Shown piece after piece: positions 36,690-44,654 of a DNA stretch of 60,615 nt (position 1 is the stretch's first letter; every line of letters starts with the position of its first letter). The stretch comes from HKCCE3408 sp039191215. GTDB taxonomy: Bacteria; Pseudomonadota; Alphaproteobacteria; Rhodobacterales; Rhodobacteraceae. The notes beneath the pieces were generated by a model, which saw only the letters and a program-made list of their open reading frames with translations, was not told the DNA's origin and ran no database searches. The translations under genes and the position numbers were made by a program. Where the stretch lies: NCBI GenBank assembly GCA_039191215.1, contig JBCCXT010000020.1, forward strand, positions 1-60,615, read 5' to 3'.

Positions 36690-37799
36690 TTGGCCGCGTC
36701 GGCCGCAGACCAGCGTTGGATGGCGCTTGCACTGAGCTTGGGCCGCAGGGGGCAGGGGCGCGTTTGGCCCAACCCGGCGGTCGGCTGTGTCATCATCGCA
36801 CAAAACCGCGTTGTCGGCCGTGGGTGGACGCAAGCGGGCGGCAGGCCCCATGCCGAGACCATGGCCCTGTCCCAGGCCGGTGATCGCGCCCGCGCCGCGA
36901 CGGTCTATGTGACGCTGGAGCCTTGTTCGCACCACGCCCAGACCCCGCCCTGCACCGATGCATTGATCTCAGCCGGGGTCGCGCGTGTTGTCGCCGCGAT
37001 GCAAGATCCCTATCCGGCCGTCGATGGCGCCGGTTTCAAAAAGCTGCGGTCCGTGGGCATTGAGGTCGATGTCTTGGACGGGCCTGTGGCGGAACAGGCG
37101 CAGCGCGATCACGCAGGTTTTGTCAGCCGCATCCTCAACCGCCGCCCCACCGTCACGCTGAAACTGGCCAGCTCGGTTGATGGCCGTATCGCGACGGCAA
37201 CGGGTGAGAGCCGATGGATCACCGGCCCCTCTGCCCGGCGTCTGGTGCACGGTCTGCGCGCGCGCCACGACGCTGTGATGGTCGGCGGCGGCACAATGCG
37301 GGCGGACGATCCGGCTCTGACCGTGCGCGGGCTGGGGCCGACGCATCAACCGGTGCGCGTGGTGCTGTCACGCAGGCTATCATTGCCGCGCGACAGCCAA
37401 ATGGCGGCAACCGCAAATGAGGTGCCTGTCTGGCTTTGCCACGGAACAAATACCGAAGCGTCTGATCTGGAGTTTTGGGGCGAAAGGGGCGCGACTTTGC
37501 TGGCCTGCAACACCGGGCCCGGCGGCCAGTTGGACCCCATCAGCGCCTTGAAAGCATTGGGCGAAAAAGGCCTGACACGCGTCTTTTGCGAGGGCGGCGG
37601 CGCCCTGGCCGCATCCCTGTTGGCGGCCGATCTGGTCGACCGGTTGGTCACCTTCACAGCCGGTGTGGCGATTGGCGCTGAGGGCAGGCCAGAAATCGGC
37701 GCGATGGGCGTTGCATCCTTGGCCGAAGCGCCGCGATTTGAGCTCGAAGACAGTCACATAATCGGTGGTGATGTCATGCTGACCTGGCGCCGCGCTTAG
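36690..37799 (+). CDS. ribD: Bifunctional riboflavin deaminase/reductase RibD
   Basis: Second and third steps of riboflavin synthesis: pyrimidine deamination then side-chain reduction. Up to 369 residues. The N-terminal deaminase shows the zinc site HAETMALS and PCSHHAQTPPC; the C-terminal reductase starts near RPTVTLKLASSVDGRIA and contains GGGALAASLLAADLVD. The start is ambiguous: TTG at 36690 has GAGG about 10 nt upstream and gives an N-terminus like other family members, while ATG 36720 lacks a ribosome site. Convergent with the capsule gene kpsC. Confidence 0.94.
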   Translation: MAASAADQRWMALALSLGRRGQGRVWPNPAVGCVIIAQNRVVGRGWTQAGGRPHAETMALSQAGDRARAATVYVTLEPCSHHAQTPPCTDALISAGVARVVAAMQDPYPAVDGAGFKKLRSVGIEVDVLDGPVAEQAQRDHAGFVSRILNRRPTVTLKLASSVDGRIATATGESRWITGPSARRLVHGLRARHDAVMVGGGTMRADDPALTVRGLGPTHQPVRVVLSRRLSLPRDSQMAATANEVPVWLCHGTNTEASDLEFWGERGATLLACNTGPGGQLDPISALKALGEKGLTRVFCEGGGALAASLLAADLVDRLVTFTAGVAIGAEGRPEIGAMGVASLAEAPRFELEDSHIIGGDVMLTWRRA

Positions 37800-37850
37800 C
37801 GCCAAGGCAGGCCGATTGCGGCTGGACGATGGCCTGGTTGCGGCTGTTCA

Positions 37851-39905
37851 TCACCGCGCTGATATCCTGCCACGCCATTCCTGCAGCCGGGCCAAGAACC
37901 GCATCATGCGGTTCGGCTGGAAACCTTCCCCTGCGGCTAAGCGATCGACGGCAACCTCGACCGGGCAGGGCAGGCTTGTGACCGGGTCAAGGTAGCGCGG
38001 ATAGGCAATGAGGACGGCATGGGCCAGCGCCGCGACGGTTGGCCTTGCCTTGCGCCGCGCGGGTATGTCGCCGTGATCGTCGCTCAGTCCCCAACCGGAA
38101 TAAAAAGGCGTGCCGAGCGTGGTTACTGGCACGCCGCGCAGGATAGCCTCAAAACCCATGCCCGATGTCATCGTCACGATCCGGTTGATCTGGCGCATCA
38201 GCACATCGGGATTTGCGCCGCGAGAGATGTGGTCGGCCTGGGCCAGAAGGTCGCTTGGTACAGCGCCCTGGCGCAACCCGGCTTCGACATCGGGATGCGG
38301 TTTGTAAACCAGATAGGCGTCGGGGTAGGTCTCCCGCGCCCAAGCCAGCAAATCCGCGTTGGTTGCAATAGCGCGGGTGCCTTTGCGGATTGAGGCATCA
38401 TCCTCAACCTGGCCGGGCACAAGGATGACCGGGCGATCACCAGCCTCAGGCAGCGCGGCATCGCTGCCGACACTGTATTTCGTCAGCCCCGCGCGTAGAA
38501 TTCGCGCCACAAGCGCCTCGGCGCGGCTGAGCGCGTCGGCGGGCATAAGCGACGCCTCGGCAATCAGGCGTTCAAGGCGGCTTTCACGGCTGGGGTCGAA
38601 GTAGATACCGAGATCGTCAAGCGCCAGTGATAGCGGCACAACCAGATGGGCGCCCAGCCCGCGCGAGCGCAAAAATCCGTCCTCGACCCTGATAAGTGGC
38701 ACATCGCGCGCCTCGGCCTCGTGGCGCAGGGCGTCGGTCTCCGCCCCGGCCCAGACAAGAACAGGCCGATCCGTTGCAACAGCGGCGTTGGCGGTTGGGG
38801 CGAACCGAAAGGGGCCGTGCCGACCGAAATAATCGCGCAGATGGGGGCGCTTCCACGACCAGGCGCCAAAGGCGGTGTAGCCTTGCCCATCTTCGCGCGC
38901 TTCTCGGGCCATGGCCTCGAGCGCGCCGAGCACGTCTTCGATCTCGGCCAGCCGGTCACGGTAGGGATCGTACCAGGTCGGATAGAGGATCAGGCAGGCG
39001 GCCGCCAGTTGGGCGCGCGTCAGCCTGCGCTGGCGCCGCGACAGCGGCTGGCGGTCACCGGTCAGGCCCCAACCGCTGTAAAATGGCTGGCCGAAGGTTA
39101 CTGGGCGATGGCCTGCCAGGATCGCCTCAAACCCCATTTGGCTCGACACCGTGTAGACGCCCACTGCACCTTCAAAGAGCTGCCAGGGCGAATGTGGCGC
39201 GCGGCAAAGCTCCACCCGGTTGCCATAGCCGTCGAAGTCCTCAGCGCTGAGATAGCCCGGCCGACCACCGGCCTCACTTTCAGGATGGGTCTTGATCAAG
39301 ATGCGCGCGCCGGGGTGATCTTCGGCGGCCCAATAAAGCATCTCTCGGAACGTGTCGCGATTGGCGCCGCCCAGGCGGACCGAGGCATCGTCTTTGGTCT
39401 GATCGACGACCAGCACATAGCCTGGATCGGGCGGTTCGAGCGTCGGATCGGTAGCGGAGAATTTCGACAGATGGCTGGCCTGAAGGCGCGCGATAACGCT
39501 GCGCGCGCGGTTCAGCAGCGCTGTGTCGTCAAGCGGGTGGGTCGCCAGAAGGGTTTCGAGATCCGACGGGCGCGCAGCATCGAAATATATGCCTTTGCGA
39601 TCGATGATAAGCCCAAGCGGCGTGTCGCCTTTGGCGCGGCCTGGATGGAGCCCGCGCAGAAAGGCATCTTCGACGCGCACGAGATGGGCGCCGCTTGCCT
39701 CGGCGGCCGCCTCTCCGCGCGGCGCGTAGGGCGAATGGCCCCAGACAATCACGTCATCCTGCGCGCCGGGCTGGCCAACGCGCAATTCATAGCCCGCCAG
39801 TTCCAGAATGCGCCGCACCCGCGATTGCGTCAAAAATCCGGCGTTAAAATGAAACGCGCGCCGGGAATTTCCCGGCGCGCGTGCCTCGTGGTCTCTGTCG
39901 GTCAC
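37851..39905 (-). CDS. kpsC: Capsular polysaccharide Kdo-transferase KpsC
   Basis: Adds Kdo residues to the lipid linker of group-2-type capsules; about 684 residues. Two homologous modules are visible in tandem: HLVRVEDAFLRGLHPG with GIYFDA and FGQPFYSGWGL in the first, then PLIRVEDGFLRSRGLG with GIYFDP and LGTPFYSGWGLSDD in the second. This is the usual two-domain layout of KpsC. The GTG at 39905 is chosen, 4 nt after the upstream exporter gene; the frame is open to 40052 but would overlap that gene extensively. Convergent with ribD. Confidence 0.9.
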   Translation of the reverse strand: MTDRDHEARAPGNSRRAFHFNAGFLTQSRVRRILELAGYELRVGQPGAQDDVIVWGHSPYAPRGEAAAEASGAHLVRVEDAFLRGLHPGRAKGDTPLGLIIDRKGIYFDAARPSDLETLLATHPLDDTALLNRARSVIARLQASHLSKFSATDPTLEPPDPGYVLVVDQTKDDASVRLGGANRDTFREMLYWAAEDHPGARILIKTHPESEAGGRPGYLSAEDFDGYGNRVELCRAPHSPWQLFEGAVGVYTVSSQMGFEAILAGHRPVTFGQPFYSGWGLTGDRQPLSRRQRRLTRAQLAAACLILYPTWYDPYRDRLAEIEDVLGALEAMAREAREDGQGYTAFGAWSWKRPHLRDYFGRHGPFRFAPTANAAVATDRPVLVWAGAETDALRHEAEARDVPLIRVEDGFLRSRGLGAHLVVPLSLALDDLGIYFDPSRESRLERLIAEASLMPADALSRAEALVARILRAGLTKYSVGSDAALPEAGDRPVILVPGQVEDDASIRKGTRAIATNADLLAWARETYPDAYLVYKPHPDVEAGLRQGAVPSDLLAQADHISRGANPDVLMRQINRIVTMTSGMGFEAILRGVPVTTLGTPFYSGWGLSDDHGDIPARRKARPTVAALAHAVLIAYPRYLDPVTSLPCPVEVAVDRLAAGEGFQPNRMMRFLARLQEWRGRISAR

Positions 39906-39909
39906 TTCA

Positions 39910-41043
39910 TCAATCGCTGCCGAGGTTGTCGATCGATCCGGCCGCGGAGAGTGTTCCGGTAAACGCCCCCAAAACCTGGCTGAACTGGGAGAACGGCGCG
40001 GTGGTGACATAGATCGTGTCTTCGTCGCGGATGACAAAGTCGCGCGCCTCAAAAAGGCCGACCGGCTGGGTCAGGTCGATGACGTAGATCATCCGCTGCG
40101 GCCCGTGCACGTCGTCGCGGCCAAGAACGTGGCGCGCGATCTCCTGCGGCTCATTGCGCAGAACGAATACACCGGTCGGATCGCCCAACCCGACATTCAA
40201 ACCGCCCACCGTCGCCAGCGCTTCCATCGCCGAGATGGACTGGCTGGCAAAAGGCACGCGGGCCTGCTGGCCAGTGGCACCAATGGCGGTGTAGGTGCGG
40301 GTATCTTCTTCGACGAGGATCCGGTCATTGCCGCGCATCGCGATATCAAGCTGGGGATGCGAGAAGAGATCGTTGAACCAAACCGTTCCGCGATGATTGC
40401 CGCGAACCACGGTCACGCGGGCAACCTCGGGCTCAATGGCGATGCCACCTGCAGCCGACAAGACACCGGTCAGCGACCGGGTCGGCCGCTCCAGCGGCAC
40501 GATACCCTGCTGGGTCACGCCGCCCGCCACCGCAACGGTCGCGCCATCGCCTGATGCGCGGCGCACAACGACCTGCGGGTCGGGTGTCTGTTCGTCAAGA
40601 TTGCGGGTCAGGATCTCTCGCAAGGCGTTGGCCGTGTTGCCCGCGGCCCGGACCCGGCCAGCATAGGGGATAAAGATGAAGCCTGATTCGTCGACTTGGA
40701 CCTCTTCGATATTGGCCGAGCTCGTGCCGGCGCTGTTAAACAGGCCGTCATCGACGTTTTCGTAAATGGTCAGAACAAGCGTGTCGCCCGGGCGGATGAC
40801 ATCTGTTGCTGTGCCTGCTGCATTGACAAAGGCCGACGAAAAGCCAAGCGCCTCGACGACGCTGGTTGCTTCGATCACCCGCTGGTTCACATCGACGACA
40901 AATGCGTCGCCTTGTTCCTGAACGGAGCCTTCGAATACCTGATTGCGCGTCGGGCCCAATCTCGGCAAGCCGCACGCAGTGATGGTCAGCGCTGTAAGCG
41001 CTAGCGCGACAGCTCGCGCGCTCTTGGAAGCCGGTTTGAACAC
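39910..41043 (-). CDS. Polysaccharide export lipoprotein (Wza/KpsD-like)
   Basis: Outer-membrane auxiliary export protein; 377 residues. A lipoprotein signal is present (ALTALTITAC, lipidated Cys near residue 24). A poly-export domain follows (VIRPGDTLVLTIYENV) with SLBB-type repeats (RVRAAGNTANALREI, then AVAGGVTQQGIVPLERPTR and IGATGQQARVPF). It lies between kpsC, 4 nt downstream, and kpsS, about 70 nt upstream. The inner-membrane ABC genes (kpsMTE) are not in the window. Confidence 0.92.
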   Translation of the reverse strand: MFKPASKSARAVALALTALTITACGLPRLGPTRNQVFEGSVQEQGDAFVVDVNQRVIEATSVVEALGFSSAFVNAAGTATDVIRPGDTLVLTIYENVDDGLFNSAGTSSANIEEVQVDESGFIFIPYAGRVRAAGNTANALREILTRNLDEQTPDPQVVVRRASGDGATVAVAGGVTQQGIVPLERPTRSLTGVLSAAGGIAIEPEVARVTVVRGNHRGTVWFNDLFSHPQLDIAMRGNDRILVEEDTRTYTAIGATGQQARVPFASQSISAMEALATVGGLNVGLGDPTGVFVLRNEPQEIARHVLGRDDVHGPQRMIYVIDLTQPVGLFEARDFVIRDEDTIYVTTAPFSQFSQVLGAFTGTLSAAGSIDNLGSD

Positions 41044-41092
41044 CTTTGGCTCCTTTGTATGGTTAACTGCCTCAGTATTTTTGCAAGGATGA

Positions 41093-41107
41093 TTAACGAA
41101 TAGTTAC
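41093..41107. promoter_or_regulatory. CtrA-like site upstream of the capsule exporter
   Basis: TTAA, seven bases, TTAC: one mismatch from the CtrA consensus TTAA-N7-TTAA. It is 50-64 nt upstream of the exporter start at 41043, within an AT-rich gap. A single site of this kind occurs by chance at times. Confidence 0.35.
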
Positions 41108-41115
41108 CAATCCGG

Positions 41116-42402
41116 CTACAGTCCGGTTTTTGGGGTAGCGAAGAGGGTATGAATTGTAGCGGTTTTGCCACGGTTTAGCCGATCATAGGGGTCCGTTTCG
41201 GGTAGCATCGCGTCGAGTATCTGGCGCATCAGTTGGCGCCGTCCGGCAATCGAATAGAAACTGCCGGGGATCTGGCTGGTGGCCAGCAAATACTGCCGCA
41301 GGCGCTGGTAGCGCACCCGATCCGGCGCCTCCGGATCGGCGAAAAAGCCCGCAAGCTCCTGATCTGATGTAATGCCAGGCCGGGCATAGATGGCGCGTCC
41401 GAACGCTTTGACCGGCAATCCCCGCCACAGCGCCTGATGCGCCGCGGTCGATGTGACCGTCACAGCACTGCGCGCCGAATCCAGAAGCCGAGCGAGCTTG
41501 CCGCCATGGATGAGGTGCACCCGCCCGGACAGGCCCAGCCGGGCGGACCGTTCCGCCAGGTCTCGGCGTAGCGGAAAGCGTCCATCTTCAAGCGGGTGCG
41601 TCTTGACAACCAGATGATGATGTTTCGGCGCGCCGCGCACAAATCCGGCCAACACCGCCTCAAGAAACTCCCCTTGTCCGGCAAACGGGCCGTGATCACG
41701 GAAATTGGCGTCATGGGCCAGCTGCAGCAGCACGAGGTGATAGGCAAAGCCGCCGCGCATGACGCGCGCCGTCGCCAGCACGCGGCCAAGCCAATGGACC
41801 GGCATTAGGATCAGATGCCACGCATAAAGCCGCGCCTCAGCCCGCAGCGGCATGTCGCGATGCGGTGCCAGCGCCCGGTAGCGACGGCTCAGCATCAAAC
41901 CGCAAAAGTGATAAATCGCCCCATAAAGGATATGTGCGCGCATCGCCCCCCAACTTGCAGGCGGGTTTGACAGCGGCGCATCACTCGGCCCCAAAGCATC
42001 GTCGATATCCGCCTCACTCAAGCCCATCAGCCGGGAATGCCCGTTCGCGCCGTCGCGTTCGTAAGTGACCCAATAAGGCCGCAGATAGCCCTCTTCAAAC
42101 ACGTGCAGCCGAAGGCCTCGAGCGCGGGCCGCGGCAATGGCTTGGGCGTGGATGGCACGCGTATCGCCGTAGATGACAAGATCTGAGGCAGCGGTCTGAT
42201 CGAGGATCGCCTCGAATGCCTTCGCCCAATCGCTGAGCGGCCCGGTATAGGCGTGATAGGGCAGGCTGCGCGGCCAAAATAGCCGGTCGCCCATGTTAAA
42301 CCCTACACGGGTCGCGGCTGCGCCAAGGACGGATAGCCGCCGCGCAAGCTGCGCAAAAAACGGCCCGTGGGGGCCCTGCAGAAACACAAAATGCCGGTCC
42401 AT
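41116..42402 (-). CDS. kpsS: Capsule polysaccharide transferase/export protein KpsS
   Basis: About 428 residues, KpsS-like, partner of KpsC in building the poly-Kdo linker. The N-terminus MDRHFVFLQGPHGPFF and the block VIYGDTRAIHAQAIAAAR with EEGYLRPYWVTYERDG are diagnostic. Later HHLVVKTHPLEDGRFPLRR and STAAHQALWRGLPV match the sugar-nucleotide-binding C-terminal fold. The ATG at 42402 is chosen; an open frame runs to 42456. It is divergent from ribE with 77 nt between starts. Confidence 0.9.
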   Translation of the reverse strand: MDRHFVFLQGPHGPFFAQLARRLSVLGAAATRVGFNMGDRLFWPRSLPYHAYTGPLSDWAKAFEAILDQTAASDLVIYGDTRAIHAQAIAAARARGLRLHVFEEGYLRPYWVTYERDGANGHSRLMGLSEADIDDALGPSDAPLSNPPASWGAMRAHILYGAIYHFCGLMLSRRYRALAPHRDMPLRAEARLYAWHLILMPVHWLGRVLATARVMRGGFAYHLVLLQLAHDANFRDHGPFAGQGEFLEAVLAGFVRGAPKHHHLVVKTHPLEDGRFPLRRDLAERSARLGLSGRVHLIHGGKLARLLDSARSAVTVTSTAAHQALWRGLPVKAFGRAIYARPGITSDQELAGFFADPEAPDRVRYQRLRQYLLATSQIPGSFYSIAGRRQLMRQILDAMLPETDPYDRLNRGKTATIHTLFATPKTGL

Positions 42403-42479
42403 CGCAGTCAGGATAGCCCAGGCCCCGCGACAACGCACGTGACTTGCCGGGCCCAAGCCAAGCGATTAGGTGTGGGCAC

Positions 42480-43070
42480 ATGTTTACAGGGATCATCACC
42501 GATGTGGGCCGGATCGCGGCCTTGGAGGGCCGTGGCGACCTGCGCGCGCGGATCGAAACTGCCTATGACACGGCCCAGATCGATATCGGCGCCTCGATCG
42601 CGTGCGATGGGGTCTGTCTGACTGCCGTGGCGCTTGGGCCGGGTTGGTTTGATGTCGATATTTCTGCTGAGACGCTGTCAAAGACGGGGATTGGCGACTG
42701 GAATGTGGGTGTTGCGGTGAATTTGGAGCGCGCGTTGCGCGTCGGCGACGAGTTGGGCGGCCACATCGTTTCTGGCCATGTCGACGGGGTCGCCGGGGTC
42801 ATCAGCCTAAACGATGAGGGCGACAGCACACGCATGACGTTCCGCGCGCCAGATACGTTAGCGCGCTTCATCGCCCCAAAAGGCTCCGTCGCGCTGAACG
42901 GCACATCACTGACGGTCAACGAGGTCGATGGCGCGACGTTTGGCGTCAACTTGATCCCCCATACCAAAGAGGTGACAACCTGGGGCCGAGTTGCCCAAGG
43001 CGACCGGATCAATCTGGAGATCGACACGCTGGCCCGCTATGTCGCCCGGCTGCAAGAATGGCAGGGCTGA
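42480..43070 (+). CDS. ribE: Riboflavin synthase alpha chain
   Basis: Final step of riboflavin synthesis, dismutation of two lumazines; about 196 residues. Two homologous lumazine-binding barrels: MFTGIITDVGRIAALEGRGD with GVCLTAVAL in the first, GGHIVSGHVDGVAGVISL with GTSLTVNEVDGATFGVNLIP in the second. Canonical start MFTGII at 42480. Separated from ribD by the minus-strand capsule genes. Confidence 0.97.
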   Translation: MFTGIITDVGRIAALEGRGDLRARIETAYDTAQIDIGASIACDGVCLTAVALGPGWFDVDISAETLSKTGIGDWNVGVAVNLERALRVGDELGGHIVSGHVDGVAGVISLNDEGDSTRMTFRAPDTLARFIAPKGSVALNGTSLTVNEVDGATFGVNLIPHTKEVTTWGRVAQGDRINLEIDTLARYVARLQEWQG

Positions 43071-43122
43071 GGCGGCGGGAGCCGCGCGGCCAGGTGCGAC
43101 CTGCCCGGACGCGCTGAACCCG

Positions 43123-43872
43123 ATGCAGGCCGAACCCGTTTCATATGATCCAAAATGGCCATCCCGGTTCCGTGCGGAAGCAGCCCGGATCGGGTTGCAT
43201 GTTACCGGCCTGACGCTTTGGCATATCGGGTCCACCGCTGTGCCGGGCCTAATGGCAAAGCCGATCATAGATATGTTGGGTGAGGTTGCGGACTTGGCCC
43301 AGGCAGATGCATTTGCACCGGCGCTGACGGCCTTGGGTTACGAAGCAAAGGGTGCGCATGGGTTGACAGGGCGGCGCTATTTCCGCCGCGATATAGATGG
43401 CACGCGGTGCTTCCACTTGCACGTCTATGAGGCAGGTTCAGCCGCCGCTTTGCGTCATTTGGCCGTGCGCGACTATCTGCGCGCCCATCCCCGGGAAGCT
43501 CTCGCCTATGCCGCAGAAAAGCGCCGTGCGGCGGGCGCGGCCGATCCGGGCATTCCTTATGCCAGCGCGAAGGCCGCCTACATGGCGGGCCTCGAAGCAA
43601 CAGCGCTGGACTGGGCAGCAAGGCCGCGTGTGATTGCATCGCTGGAAGACGAGACCGGGTCCAAATGCGTCGATATCCGCACCGAGGGCGGCCAGTATTC
43701 CTGGGTCGAGTGCCGCCGTGACCCCGAAGACAGTTTTGGCTGGCGCTTTACCGGGGCCGGTGCCAGCGGTTTTACCGATGCGAATGCCGCGCAAGAGGCG
43801 GCATTGCGCGCCTGCCCCTGGGCAACTGAGCCGGGTCCTGCGCGCTTGAAGTCGGGCGCTGACCCGCGCTAG
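43123..43872 (+). CDS. GrpB-family protein fused to a C-terminal extra domain
   Basis: About 249 residues. The N-terminal 165 residues are a UPF0157/GrpB nucleotidyltransferase-like domain: PVSYDPKWPSRFRAEAARIG, WHIGSTAVPGLMAKPIIDML, and FHLHVYEAGSAA. The last 75-80 residues form an additional segment (SLEDETGSKCVDIRTEGG, then SWVECRRDPEDSFGWRF, ending in AALRACPW) not part of typical GrpB proteins. The ATG at 43123 is chosen; the frame is open upstream to 42991 inside ribE. Lies within the rib run, 53 nt after ribE. Confidence 0.82.
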   Translation: MQAEPVSYDPKWPSRFRAEAARIGLHVTGLTLWHIGSTAVPGLMAKPIIDMLGEVADLAQADAFAPALTALGYEAKGAHGLTGRRYFRRDIDGTRCFHLHVYEAGSAAALRHLAVRDYLRAHPREALAYAAEKRRAAGAADPGIPYASAKAAYMAGLEATALDWAARPRVIASLEDETGSKCVDIRTEGGQYSWVECRRDPEDSFGWRFTGAGASGFTDANAAQEAALRACPWATEPGPARLKSGADPR

Positions 43873-43881
43873 GCAAGTTGC

Positions 43882-44451
43882 ATGAGCATGATTGGGCATA
43901 ATCGCGGACCGTCAATGGCCGCGGGTTTTGGATTTCGCAAACTGAGTTGGAGCAAAGCGCGCGCCGAGCTATTGCCGACGCTGCCGCTCGAGGTCGTTCG
44001 GTTGCGGGTCGCCCGCGCCAAGCGGTTGGGCCTGCCCTACAAGACCTATGCCCAGGTCCGCGCGGCATCGGGCCGGGATATCGTGGCGTTTCTGTTCTCC
44101 TCCAACGCGTTGGACTTGCGCCACGGCCGGTCTGACATCCCGTATGATCAGGCCGTAAGGCTGGCAGACCTGCCAGCGACCCGATTGGCGGCCGTCTACG
44201 CGCCAAAAGCACCGGATGTGGTGTTGGGCGCAAATGCTGGATTGCTCGACACAGCAGGCGTGGCGCCGGGTTTCACCGCCACATGGCGCCAGACCCGCGA
44301 CGGGTTGCGCGATCTTGCGCGTGCGGGTGCCGTGCCGCTCGACGGTGTTGTGGTTGTTGCCGCAACTGCGATTGAGCGGGAATGGAGCGGCACGGCCGGC
44401 CTCGCCAGCACGGTATCGGCAGATCAATTTTTTGCCCACGCTGCCGACTGA
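43882..44451 (+). CDS. Unknown protein with N-terminal IGHNRGP motif
   Basis: A 189-residue protein without signal or membrane segments. It opens MSMIGHNRGPSMAAG, an N-terminal motif that recurs in alphaproteobacterial accessory proteins. The rest shows alternating strand/helix-like sequence with a Val-rich stretch (LDGVVVVAATAIEREW). No family is recognised. It starts 10 nt after the GrpB-type gene, so they are probably co-transcribed, and it ends 203 nt before ribB. A second ATG at 43888 is possible. Confidence 0.72.
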   Translation: MSMIGHNRGPSMAAGFGFRKLSWSKARAELLPTLPLEVVRLRVARAKRLGLPYKTYAQVRAASGRDIVAFLFSSNALDLRHGRSDIPYDQAVRLADLPATRLAAVYAPKAPDVVLGANAGLLDTAGVAPGFTATWRQTRDGLRDLARAGAVPLDGVVVVAATAIEREWSGTAGLASTVSADQFFAHAAD

Positions 44452-44654
44452 ATCCATCGATCGGTGCGCGCCGCGGCATGACTTGGGTGCCCTTGTAACG
44501 GTTCGGTTGTGCTCGACGCTGCAGGGCCGCCGCCGAAACTGCCCGCTCCGACTTCAAATGTCCCTCGCGAAGCGCTGCCTTGTCGCCTTTGGGGCGTAAG
44601 TTTTCGCCCCCACGCCCTGGCCAACTTGGCCTTGATGCTCTAAGTCGCGGCGCG

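Noticed and set aside
38646..39962. 438-residue open frame on the plus strand across kpsC
   Set aside because: Shadow of kpsC; no motif, and the two kpsC modules are clear on the other strand.
44452..44654. FMN riboswitch before ribB
   Set aside because: The conserved RFN-element sequence blocks are not present in this gap or upstream of ribD or ribE.
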